The position numbers and the translations under genes are program-made. The notes under the pieces were generated by a model that saw nothing but the letters and a program-made list of their open reading frames with translations, made no database searches and was not told the origin of the DNA. From Amycolatopsis azurea DSM 43854 (GTDB lineage: Bacteria; Actinomycetota; Actinomycetes; Mycobacteriales; Pseudonocardiaceae): a DNA stretch of 64,000 nt. Below are positions 49,770 to 58,052 of this stretch, in pieces (positions within the stretch are counted from its first letter, which is position 1; the number at the start of each line of letters is the position of its first letter). The stretch lies in NCBI RefSeq assembly GCF_001995215.1, contig NZ_MUXN01000006.1, positions 1-64,000 of the forward strand. The letters run 5' to 3'.

Positions 49770-50669
49770 TCACACCACCCGGAGAAGACCTTCCTGGACA
49801 ACGGTGGCGATATGCGTTCCGTCCGCGGCGAAAAACCGTCCGGTGGCCAGACCGCGGGCACCCGACGCCGTCGGGGACGCGCTGTCGTAGAGGAACCACT
49901 CGTCGGCCCGGAACGGACGGTGGAACCAGAGCGCGTGGTCGAGGCTCGCGCCGATCACCTTGTCGAGGTCCCAGTAGACGCCGTGGCGGGCGAGGACCGA
50001 GTCCAGGAGCGTCATGTCGGAGGCGTAGGTCAGGACGCAGACATGCAGCAACTGCTGGTCCGGGAGCTTGCCGTCGGCCCGCATCCAGACCTGGTTGCGG
50101 GCGGGCAGCTCACCGGACTTCCGGGTCACCCACGGCGGGTCGTTGACGTAGCGCAGGTCGATCGGGCGCGGCCGGTCGTGGTGACCGAGGAAGTAGCCCT
50201 CGGCCCGCTCCTGCAACGTCGGGAGCGACTCGGGATCCGGGACGTCCGGCATGCCCTCGGAGTGCTCGATACCGCCCTCGTCCTTCTGGAACGACGCGGA
50301 AAGCGAGAAGATCGCCTTGCCGTGCTGGATGCCCACGACGCGGCGGGTGGTGAACGAGCGGCCGTCGCGGATGCGGTCGACCTCGTAGACGATCGGGACG
50401 CTGGGGTCGCCGCCGCGGATGAAGTACGCGTGCAGCGAGTGGACCTTCCGCTCCTCGGGCACGGTGCGGCCGGCGGCGACCAGCGCCTGCCCCGCGACCT
50501 GCCCGCCGAACACCCGCACCGGCGAATGCGCCGGCGAGACGCCGCGGAAGATGTTCTCCTCGATCTTCTCCAAGTCCAGCAGGGCGACCAGCTTGTCGAG
50601 CACCGGCTGACCGCCGACGCCGCCGGTGCTGTCGAAACCGGCCGCGGCTTCCCTGGCCATCTCAGTCAT
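49770..50669 (-). CDS. tesB: Acyl-CoA thioesterase II TesB
   Basis: A 299-residue double hot-dog thioesterase. Landmarks are VFGGQVAGQALVAAGRTVPEERKVHSLHAYFIRGGD near residue 53 and YEVDRIRDGRSFTTRRVVGIQHGKAIF. In the second hot dog are SLDHALWFHRPFRADEWFLYD and the catalytic-Gln region TVVQEGLLRV. It hydrolyses medium- to long-chain acyl-CoAs to free acids and CoA. The ATG at 50669 is good. It lies downstream of pyruvate kinase on the same strand, with two palindromes between. Confidence 0.9.
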   Translation of the reverse strand: MTEMAREAAAGFDSTGGVGGQPVLDKLVALLDLEKIEENIFRGVSPAHSPVRVFGGQVAGQALVAAGRTVPEERKVHSLHAYFIRGGDPSVPIVYEVDRIRDGRSFTTRRVVGIQHGKAIFSLSASFQKDEGGIEHSEGMPDVPDPESLPTLQERAEGYFLGHHDRPRPIDLRYVNDPPWVTRKSGELPARNQVWMRADGKLPDQQLLHVCVLTYASDMTLLDSVLARHGVYWDLDKVIGASLDHALWFHRPFRADEWFLYDSASPTASGARGLATGRFFAADGTHIATVVQEGLLRVV

Positions 50670-50723
50670 GACCTGAACTTTAGGCCGTAAGGGTGTCCCG
50701 GGCCTCCGCGAGGCGGGACGTTT

Positions 50724-50746
50724 GTCGCGAAGGCCACCTTCGCGAC
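50724..50746. repeat. Short palindrome GTCGCGAAGG
   Basis: Perfect 10-base arms with a CCA loop, immediately left of a family C palindrome. It is like the unit at 22181-22203. Confidence 0.65.
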
Positions 50747-50807
50747 GAAGTACATGAAGGCCCCCTTCCTGTACCTAGGCGCAAGGAAGGGGGCCTTCAT
50801 GTACTTC
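50747..50807. repeat. Family C palindrome, perfect 24-base arms
   Basis: Arms 50747-50770 and 50784-50807 begin GAAGTACATGAAGGC, with a 13-base loop. It starts 10 bases past the pyruvate kinase stop and is probably its terminator. The outer 18 bases match 31186-31248. Confidence 0.85.
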
Positions 50808-50816
50808 AAGACAGCG

Positions 50817-52241
50817 TCAGGCGTGGTCGTCCTCGCCGAGGCGGTGCACCCGGATGAGGTTGGTCGAGCCGACGGTCCCGGGCGGGGAGCCGGCGACGAT
50901 GACCACCAGGTCGCCCTTGGCGTACTTGCCCATTTCGAGCATCGCGTGGTCGACCTGCTGGATCATCTGGTCGGTGGAGCCCACCTTCGGCACGATCCGC
51001 GTCGTCGTGCCCCAGGTCATCGCGAGCTGGCTGCGGACGCTCTCCTCCGGGGTGAACGCCAGCAGCGGCAGCCGCGTGTGCAGCCGCGCGAGCCGCCGGA
51101 CGGTGTCACCGGACTGGGTGAAAGCGACCAGGGCCTTGGCGTTCAGCCGCTCGCCGATGTCACGGGCGGCGTAGGAGATGACGCCGCGCTTGGTGCGCGG
51201 GACGTGCGACAGGGGCGGCACGACCGGCGAGTCGGTCTCGACGGCCTCGATGATCCGGCCCATGGTCTTGACCACGTCGATGGCGTAGCGGCCGACGCTG
51301 GTCTCGCCCGAGAGCATGAGGGCGTCCGCCCCGTCGAGCACCGCGTTGGCGACGTCCGAGGCCTCCGCGCGGGTCGGACGGGAGCTGTTGATCATCGACT
51401 CGAGCATCTGCGTCGCGACGATGACCGGCTTCGCGTTCTCGCGGGCGATCTGGATGGTGCGCTTCTGCACCAGCGGGACCTGCTCCAGCGGGAGTTCGAC
51501 GCCCAGGTCGCCGCGGGCGATCATCACCGCGTCGAAGGCCAGCACGATGGCTTCGAGGTTGTAGACCGCTTCGGGCTTCTCGATCTTCGCGACCACCGGG
51601 AGGCGGCCCTTGCCGACGCGGTCCATCACCTGGTGGACCAGGTCGATGTCGGCGGGCGAGCGGACGAACGACAGCGCGATGAAGTCCACGCCGAGTTCGA
51701 GCGCGAACTCGAGGTCTTCGATGTCCTTTTCGGACAGCGCCGGCACGGAGACGTCCATGCCCGGCAGGGAGACGCCCTTGTTGTTGCTGACGGGGCCGCC
51801 TTCGGTGACCTCGCAGACGACGTCCGGGCCCTCGACCTGCTTGACCACGAGGCCGACCTTGCCGTCGTCCACCAGGAGCCGGTCGCCGGGCTTCGCGTCG
51901 TCGGCGAGTCCCTTGTAGGTGGTCGAGACGCGGTCGTGGGTACCCGCGACGTCCTCGACGGTGATGCGCACGATGTCGCCGTTGTGCCACTCGACCGGGC
52001 CGCCCGCGAAGGTGCCGAGACGGATCTTCGGGCCCTGGAGGTCGGCGAGGATGCCCACCGCGCGGCCGGATTCGGCGGCGGCGGTGCGGATGAGGTCGTA
52101 GACCTGCTTGTGGTCGCTGTGCGTCCCGTGGCTGAAGTTCATCCTCGCGACGTCCATCCCGGCGTCGACGAGTTGCCGCATCTTCTCCGGCGTAGCGGTC
52201 GCGGGGCCCAGGGTACAAACGATCTTCGCGCGTCGGCTCAC
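50817..52241 (-). CDS. pyk: Pyruvate kinase
   Basis: A 474-residue pyruvate kinase that makes pyruvate and ATP from phosphoenolpyruvate and ADP. It has KIVCTLGPATATPEKM at the N-terminus, RMNFSHGTH, VAKIEKPEAVYNLEAI (the catalytic Lys and Glu), MIARGDLGVELPLEQVPLVQK and MLSGETSVGRYAIDVVKTM. The last 110 residues form the allosteric C-domain. The start is GTG at 52241. It is monocistronic and followed by a strong family C hairpin. With the PPi-type phosphofructokinase at 59.7 kb it is one of two glycolytic steps in the window. Confidence 0.95.
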   Translation of the reverse strand: MSRRAKIVCTLGPATATPEKMRQLVDAGMDVARMNFSHGTHSDHKQVYDLIRTAAAESGRAVGILADLQGPKIRLGTFAGGPVEWHNGDIVRITVEDVAGTHDRVSTTYKGLADDAKPGDRLLVDDGKVGLVVKQVEGPDVVCEVTEGGPVSNNKGVSLPGMDVSVPALSEKDIEDLEFALELGVDFIALSFVRSPADIDLVHQVMDRVGKGRLPVVAKIEKPEAVYNLEAIVLAFDAVMIARGDLGVELPLEQVPLVQKRTIQIARENAKPVIVATQMLESMINSSRPTRAEASDVANAVLDGADALMLSGETSVGRYAIDVVKTMGRIIEAVETDSPVVPPLSHVPRTKRGVISYAARDIGERLNAKALVAFTQSGDTVRRLARLHTRLPLLAFTPEESVRSQLAMTWGTTTRIVPKVGSTDQMIQQVDHAMLEMGKYAKGDLVVIVAGSPPGTVGSTNLIRVHRLGEDDHA

Positions 52242-52351
52242 GTTCGCACAGCGTAGTCCCTCATCGGACGTACGTCTTTACCGATACCGAAAGTTCAAGA
52301 AAAGTGTCAGTTGACCTGGGCGACGGGCAACTGCCGAACCCGGTTCGATGG

Positions 52352-53017
52352 TTATCGGCGCGGCTTCTCGCTCGGTCCGACGCGGTCCCGCGCCCACTCG
52401 TTGAACGCGCGGACCTGCCGCCACGCCTTCCGCACCCGGTCGAGCGCGCCGCGTTCGTGCAGGACGTCGTCCGGCTCCCAGCCGCGGACGGCGTACACGG
52501 AGCGGTACTTGAGGAGGTCGATGCGCGGGTGGTCTTCCGCGAACCCGCGCGGCTTCGACTTGAGCCTGTCCCCCTTGACCTCCCAGCCCGCCTTCTCCAG
52601 CTTCGCGAGGATCTTGGCCAGCTCGGCGCCCCGCAGTTCGGTGTCGACGGCCTTGCGGAAGCGGGCGAGCTGATCGGACTCGAAGTGGAAGCAGCCACCG
52701 CCGACGCGCAGCCCGGCCGGGCCGACCTCGACGTAGTACGCGCCGCCGCCGCGACCCTGCTCGATCACCGCGCCGCAGTGGGTCTTGTACGGCGTCTTGT
52801 CCTTGGCGAACCGGACGTCGCGGTACGGCCGGAACACCTTCCCCTCGCCGAAGCCGTCGCCGAACTCCGGCACCAGCTCCGCGAGCAGCGCCTCCATCGG
52901 CGCACGGACGTCGGCCTTGTAGGTGGCGAGGTTCGCGTCCCAGTAGGACTTGGAGTTGTCGGCCTCCAGACCGTCGTAGAAGTCGATGGCGTACTCGCCG
53001 AAACCCTCGAAACCCAT
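52352..53017 (-). CDS. DUF2461 domain protein
   Basis: A 221-residue DUF2461 protein (TIGR02453 family). Recognisable stretches are FYDGLEADNSKSYWDANLATYKADVRAPMEALLAEL, VFRPYRDVRFAKDKTPYKTHCGAVI and AYYVEVGPAGLRVGGGCFHFESDQLARFR. The function is unknown. The ATG at 53017 fits the family start, with a weak ribosome site. It lies downstream of a chitinase on the same strand, but a strong hairpin at 53049-53103 separates them, so it is probably transcribed alone. Confidence 0.85.
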   Translation of the reverse strand: MGFEGFGEYAIDFYDGLEADNSKSYWDANLATYKADVRAPMEALLAELVPEFGDGFGEGKVFRPYRDVRFAKDKTPYKTHCGAVIEQGRGGGAYYVEVGPAGLRVGGGCFHFESDQLARFRKAVDTELRGAELAKILAKLEKAGWEVKGDRLKSKPRGFAEDHPRIDLLKYRSVYAVRGWEPDDVLHERGALDRVRKAWRQVRAFNEWARDRVGPSEKPRR

Positions 53018-53048
53018 ACGCAGACCGTAATCCTCGCCACCGACAGAA

Positions 53049-53103
53049 GCGCGTGAAGGCCCCCTTCCCTCGGCTGAGCAGAGGGAAGGGGGCCTTCACG
53101 CGC
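53049..53103. repeat. Family C palindrome, perfect 23-base arms
   Basis: Arms 53049-53071 and 53081-53103 begin GCGCGTGAAGGCC, with a 9-base loop. It begins 14 bases past the chitinase stop and is probably its terminator. Confidence 0.85.
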
Positions 53104-53116
53104 GCCCGGAAGGGCT

Positions 53117-54337
<1,221 letters not shown>

Positions 54338-54399
54338 GCGTTCTCCCTTCACGGTCACCGGCGGTGACGAGAGGACTGCGGCGGGACACGCACAAGCTA

Positions 54400-54415
54400 A
54401 GTGGACTAGACCACT
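54400..54415. promoter_or_regulatory. DasR-responsive element (dre) before the chitinase
   Basis: AGTGGACTAGACCACT differs at one of 16 positions from the published Streptomyces dre AGTGGTCTAGACCACT. It lies 63 bases upstream of the chitinase start, between chitinase and a divergent ArsR gene. Control by a GlcNAc-sensing DasR orthologue is inferred; no dasR is in the window. Confidence 0.75.
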
Positions 54416-54422
54416 CCGTCAA

Positions 54423-54434
54423 TGGTTCAGACCA
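54423..54434. promoter_or_regulatory. Second, weaker dre-like site
   Basis: TGGTTCAGACCA differs from the dre core TGGTCTAGACCA at two positions. It begins 7 bases after the first site, as in the paired repeats of Streptomyces chitinase promoters. Confidence 0.6.
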
Positions 54435-54501
54435 AGACTTTCGGATGGACATTTTCGAACATTCCTTGACGGAAATATGCCGCACCAGGCACATTTCCCG
54501 G

Positions 54502-54810
54502 ATGATGCAGACTTTCGAGATCCTCGCCGAGCCTCGGCGGAGGACCATCCTCGACCTCCTGCGCGACGGCGAACGGTCGGTCAACGAGCTGGTCGAGGTC
54601 CTCGAACTGAGCCAACCGGCCGTATCGAAACACCTGCGTGTCCTACGCGAGGCGGGTCTGGTCACCGTCCGCGTCGCGGCCCAGCGCCGCTGCTACCGGC
54701 TCCGTCCGGAACCACTCGCGGAGGTCGACGCCTGGCTCGCGCCGTACCGCCGGTTCTGGGAAGGCCGGATCGACGCGCTCGAACGGCACCTTGACGACGA
54801 CAGTCAGTGA
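54502..54810 (+). CDS. ArsR-family regulator
   Basis: A 102-residue winged-helix regulator: QTFEILAEPRRRTILDLLRDGERSVNELVEVLELSQPAVSKHLRVLREAGLVTVR covers the whole HTH, and WLAPYRRFWEGRIDALERHL the C-terminus, as in the ArsR gene at 21.0 kb. The start is uncertain. ATG at 54502 fits the family, but ATG at 54445 would add 19 residues, and neither has a strong ribosome site. Its stop overlaps that of the convergent HxlR gene. No partner gene lies downstream. Confidence 0.82.
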   Translation: MMQTFEILAEPRRRTILDLLRDGERSVNELVEVLELSQPAVSKHLRVLREAGLVTVRVAAQRRCYRLRPEPLAEVDAWLAPYRRFWEGRIDALERHLDDDSQ

Positions 54811-55145
54811 ATAGGTAACGGCTCGAACGTGATGCCGCGGTCGGCCGCGCGCCGCGTCCCCCACGCGTAGAGCGCTTCGAGCACGGGGCGTAACCGGTCG
54901 CCGTCCTCGGTGAGCCGGTATTCGACGTGCGGCACCCGGCCCTCCCGGCTCTCGCGAAGCACGAGGCCGTCCGCCTCCAGCTCGCGCAGGTGCTGGATCA
55001 GCATCTTCTCGCTGACGTCCGGCATCCGGCGCCGCAGTTCGCCGTACCGGTGCACGCCTTCCTTCAGCTGCGCCAGGATCACCGGCTTCCACTTGCCGCC
55101 GATGACGTCGACGGCGAGTTCGACCGCGCAGTGATACCGCTTCAT
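54804..55145 (-). CDS. HxlR-family regulator
   Basis: A 113-residue HxlR-type winged-helix regulator with the typical start YHCAVELAVDVIGGKWKPVILAQLKEG, RRMPDVSEKMLIQHLRELEADGLVLR and VEYRLTEDGDRLRPVLEALYAWG. The Cys near residue 5 is the position used for redox or electrophile sensing in several HxlR proteins. It is divergent from a truncated haemoglobin gene (104 bases apart), which it may control. Confidence 0.88.
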   Translation of the reverse strand: MKRYHCAVELAVDVIGGKWKPVILAQLKEGVHRYGELRRRMPDVSEKMLIQHLRELEADGLVLRESREGRVPHVEYRLTEDGDRLRPVLEALYAWGTRRAADRGITFEPLPIH

Positions 55146-55249
55146 GGCCGCTCCCGTCGGTACGCACCGAAAAGTAAGCGGTTGTCCCACCCGATCCGAG
55201 GTGGTTGCCTTGCCGGATCCGGAGAACAGTGCCGCTGGGAGGACATTAC

Positions 55250-55720
55250 GTGACCGAGACGCCGACGTTGTACGCATGGGCGGGCGGACTGGACGCCTTG
55301 CGGCGGCTGACCACGGTCTTCTATGGCCACGTGCTGAAGGACCCGTTGCTGGAGCCGGTCTTCCGCGACATGGACCCCGGCCACCCCGAGCATGTCGCGG
55401 TCTGGCTCGCCGAGGTGTTCGGCGGCCCGGAGACCTACAGCCGCGAGCACGGCGGGCATCGGCACATGGTCGGACGGCATCTCGGCAGGGCCATCACCGA
55501 GGAGCAGCGCCGCCGCTGGGTGAACCTGCTCTTCGACGCCGCCGACGAGGCCGGGCTCCCGGCCGATCCCGAGTTCCGCTCCGCGTTCGCCGCGTACGTC
55601 GAATGGGGCAGCCGGCTCGCGGTGATGTTCTCGCAGCCCGGTCGCGAGGTCACCGTGCCCGAGCCGATGCCGAAGTGGGACTGGGGCAACCGGCCGCCCT
55701 GGCAGCCGCCCGCCGGCTGA
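55250..55720 (+). CDS. Group II truncated haemoglobin
   Basis: A 156-residue truncated haemoglobin. TLYAWAGGLDALRRLTTVFYGHVLKDPLLEPVFRDM gives the A to B helices with Tyr at B10. The proximal His lies in GGHRHMVGRHLGRAITEEQRRRW. A Trp follows in YVEWGSRLAV at the G8 position, typical of group II. Such proteins bind oxygen or NO. The C-terminus has an unusual tryptophan- and proline-rich end (PKWDWGNRPPWQPPAG). The GTG at 55250 follows GGGAGG. It is divergent from the HxlR gene, and an aromatic amino acid lyase homologue follows after 36 bases on the same strand. Confidence 0.88.
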   Translation: MTETPTLYAWAGGLDALRRLTTVFYGHVLKDPLLEPVFRDMDPGHPEHVAVWLAEVFGGPETYSREHGGHRHMVGRHLGRAITEEQRRRWVNLLFDAADEAGLPADPEFRSAFAAYVEWGSRLAVMFSQPGREVTVPEPMPKWDWGNRPPWQPPAG

Positions 55721-55756
55721 GGCGTCATAGTGGGGCGGTCGTGAAAGGAGGCCGCC

Positions 55757-57199
55757 GTGATCCGGGTGGACGGCCGGACCCTGCGCTGCGCGGACGTCGT
55801 GACCGCCGCGAGCACCGAGGGACCGCTGGGCATTGACGTGTCGATCGCCGCGCTGCGCGGCGCGGAAAGCGCGTGGAAACTCGCCGAGGAGCTGAGCACG
55901 CGCCGGATCGTCTACGGCCGCACCACCGGCGTCGGCGCCAACAAGGAGGACCCGGTCGGCGAGGGCGAGTCGCCGGATCACGGGCTGCGGCTGCTGCGCA
56001 GTCACGCCGGTGGCAGCGGTGACGTCATGTCCCCCGGCCAGACCAGGGCGATGATGCTGATCCGGCTCAACCAGCTGCTGGCCGGCCGCGCCGGGCTCAG
56101 TCCCGAGCTGATCGGGGCGCTGGCCACCGCGGTGCGGACCGGCGCGCTGCCGCTGGTGCACCGGCTCGGCGCGATCGGCACCGGCGACCTCGCGCCGCTC
56201 GCCGAGACCGCGCTCACCCTCACCGGCGAACGACCGTGGCTGTCGGGCGCCGTGCCTCCGGTGCCGGTGCGGGCCGGTGACGCGCTCGCGTTCATGAGCA
56301 GCAACGCCGCGACGCTGGCCGAAGCGACCCTCGCGGCGATGCGACTCGACACCCTGACGCGAGCGAGTCACGTCGTCGCGGCACTGACGTACATCGCGCT
56401 CGACGGGAACCCGGAGGCGTACGCGACTCCGGTGCACGAGGCGCGCCCGCACGCCGGGCAGGTCGCGTGCGCGGCGGAAATGCGGCGGCTGCTCGGGATG
56501 GAGGGCACGCCCAAACCGGGCAGGCGCATCCAGGACCCGTTCGGGCTGCGGGCGTTCCCGCAGGTGCAGGGGCCCGCGCTGGACGCGATCCACTACCTGC
56601 GCGACGTCCTCGCGGTGGAGATCAACGCCAGCACCGAGAACCCGATGATCTCGACGGTCCACCAGGACGCCTACCACCACGCGCACTTCCACACCGCGTA
56701 CGTCTCGACCGCGCTCGACCAGGTGCGCGCGACCGTCCACCAGGTCGCCGAGCTGTCCGTGGCGCGGCTGGGCGACCTGGTGGAACCGGAGTTCACCGGG
56801 CTGCGACCGTTCCTCGCGGCCGGGCCGTCGGGCAGTTCGGGCGTGATGATCTTGGAGTACGTCGCCCACGACGCGCTCACCGAACTGCGGCAGGCCGCGC
56901 TCCCGGCGACGCTCGGCACGGCCGTCGTCTCCCGCGGGATCGAGGACCACGCGAGCTTCTCCACGCAGGCCGCGCGGGCGGCGACCGCGGCAGGGGCGGC
57001 GTACCAGCAGGTGCTGGCGTGCGAACTGGTCGCGGCCGTCCGGGCGCTGCGGATGCGGAAGGCCGAACTCGTCGCGCTGCCCGCGCGGGACGCCTACGAG
57101 ACCGCCGCGGCCGTGCTCGACCCGAGTGTCGAGGACCGGCCGCTCACCGAGGACATCGCGCGGGCCGTGTCACTCCTGGACACCCTCGCGCTCGTCTGA
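55757..57199 (+). CDS. Aromatic amino acid lyase (HAL/PAL) homologue with altered MIO triad
   Basis: A 480-residue protein of the histidine/phenylalanine ammonia-lyase family. The N-terminal catalytic Tyr is conserved in VYGRTTGVGAN near residue 53. The MIO prosthetic group of known members forms from Ala-Ser-Gly in GASGDLAPL; here the segment reads LGAIGTGDLAPLAETAL near 143. That is one residue shorter, with Gly-Thr-Gly in place of the triad. Later motifs hold (LAVEINASTENPMIS, SGVMILEYVAHDALTELRQ). Whether a functional MIO forms is open, so I do not give a substrate. The GTG at 55757 follows AAAGGAGG. Confidence 0.82.
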   Translation: MIRVDGRTLRCADVVTAASTEGPLGIDVSIAALRGAESAWKLAEELSTRRIVYGRTTGVGANKEDPVGEGESPDHGLRLLRSHAGGSGDVMSPGQTRAMMLIRLNQLLAGRAGLSPELIGALATAVRTGALPLVHRLGAIGTGDLAPLAETALTLTGERPWLSGAVPPVPVRAGDALAFMSSNAATLAEATLAAMRLDTLTRASHVVAALTYIALDGNPEAYATPVHEARPHAGQVACAAEMRRLLGMEGTPKPGRRIQDPFGLRAFPQVQGPALDAIHYLRDVLAVEINASTENPMISTVHQDAYHHAHFHTAYVSTALDQVRATVHQVAELSVARLGDLVEPEFTGLRPFLAAGPSGSSGVMILEYVAHDALTELRQAALPATLGTAVVSRGIEDHASFSTQAARAATAAGAAYQQVLACELVAAVRALRMRKAELVALPARDAYETAAAVLDPSVEDRPLTEDIARAVSLLDTLALV

Positions 57200-57200
57200 C

Positions 57201-57219
57201 CCTCGTGTTTCGTCATCTG
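57201..57219 (+). repeat. Direct repeat CCTCGTGTTTCGTCATCTG, left copy
   Basis: This matches 57519-57537 at 18 of 19 bases in the same orientation and is similar to the family B arm at 44674. The two copies flank the composite palindrome cluster in the 415-base gene-free stretch 57200-57614. Confidence 0.65.
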
Positions 57220-57354
57220 GATACGGAGAGGCGTTGCCGCGGGACCGGTTCCACCAGTGCCCGATTCAGGTAATTGGCACGCTTTCACTGGCCATGAGCA
57301 ATGTAGGAGGGTTCTATGGAGCGGTGAGGCACAGGTGTCCTGCCAGGTGCCAAG

Positions 57355-57407
57355 TCCGTGAAGGCCTCCTTGAGGGACTCTGGGTCCCTCAAGGAGGCCT
57401 TCACGGA
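57355..57407. repeat. Family D palindrome, copy 2
   Basis: The arms (57355-57378, 57384-57407) and the loop TCTGG are identical to the reverse complement of 34405-34457, over all 53 bases. Confidence 0.85.
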
Positions 57408-57448
57408 CCGGTGTTCCGCGAGTCTCGTGGGCGGCGGAGTCCCGGAAG

Positions 57449-57501
57449 GTTGCGAAAGCCACTTCCGCAACGTTGAAGGTTGCGAAAGTGGCTTTCGCAA
57501 C
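57449..57501. repeat. Palindrome GTTGCGAAAGCCACTT, copy 2
   Basis: Perfect 16-base arms (57449-57464, 57486-57501) with the same 21-base centre as at 34316-34368. The copy here has a perfectly matched right arm. Confidence 0.8.
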
Positions 57502-57518
57502 ACCCGAGGCCGCCGATC

Positions 57519-57537
57519 CCTCGCGTTTCGTCATCTG
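57519..57537 (+). repeat. Direct repeat CCTCGCGTTTCGTCATCTG, right copy
   Basis: Right-hand partner of 57201-57219. It is followed by sequence leading to the VOC gene's ribosome site. Nothing else is seen between 57538 and 57614. Confidence 0.65.
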
Positions 57538-57614
57538 ATCGCGGGGAGGATGTCGAGAACGGCGAACCGGCGCCGTCCCCGGGTCGCAAGCACGACAGCG
57601 AGGGAGACCACAGC

Positions 57615-58052
57615 ATGAGCATCCAGCGGATGGACCACGTCGGCGTCATCGTCAGCGACCTCACGGCCGCCATCGAGTTCTTCGTCGAGCTCGGCCTCGA
57701 ACTGGAAGGCCGGATGACGATGGAGAACGAGCTGGCGGACCGCATCACAGCGGTGGACAAGGCCAAATCGGAGGTCGCGATGGTGTGCGTCCCCGGCGGT
57801 GGCGGGCGGCTCGAGCTCATCCAGTACCTCACGCCCGAGGCCCACCCCGGCGACTCCCACGCGCCCGCCAACACGCGCGGCCTGCGCCACCTCGCCTTCG
57901 AGGTCGACGACGTCCGGGACACCCTCGACCGCGTGCGGCCGCACGGCGCGACGCTCGTGGGCGAGGTCGTGAACTTCGAGGACAGCTACCTGCTCTGCTA
58001 CCTCCGCGGCCCCGACGGGATCATCGTCGAGCTGGCCGAAAAGCTCGGCTAA
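57615..58052 (+). CDS. VOC-family protein (glyoxalase/epimerase-like)
   Basis: A 145-residue vicinal-oxygen-chelate protein with two beta-alpha-beta-beta-beta units. It starts MSIQRMDHVGVIVSDLTAAIEFFVELGLEL, has the metal-ligand regions MDHVGV, ELIQYL and RHLAFEVDDV, and ends GPDGIIVELAEKLG. The metal ligands His, Glu, His and Glu are all in place. The function may be glyoxalase-, epimerase- or resistance-like; the sequence does not decide. The ATG at 57615 follows AGGGAGACC. Its stop overlaps that of the convergent amidohydrolase. Confidence 0.85.
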   Translation: MSIQRMDHVGVIVSDLTAAIEFFVELGLELEGRMTMENELADRITAVDKAKSEVAMVCVPGGGGRLELIQYLTPEAHPGDSHAPANTRGLRHLAFEVDDVRDTLDRVRPHGATLVGEVVNFEDSYLLCYLRGPDGIIVELAEKLG

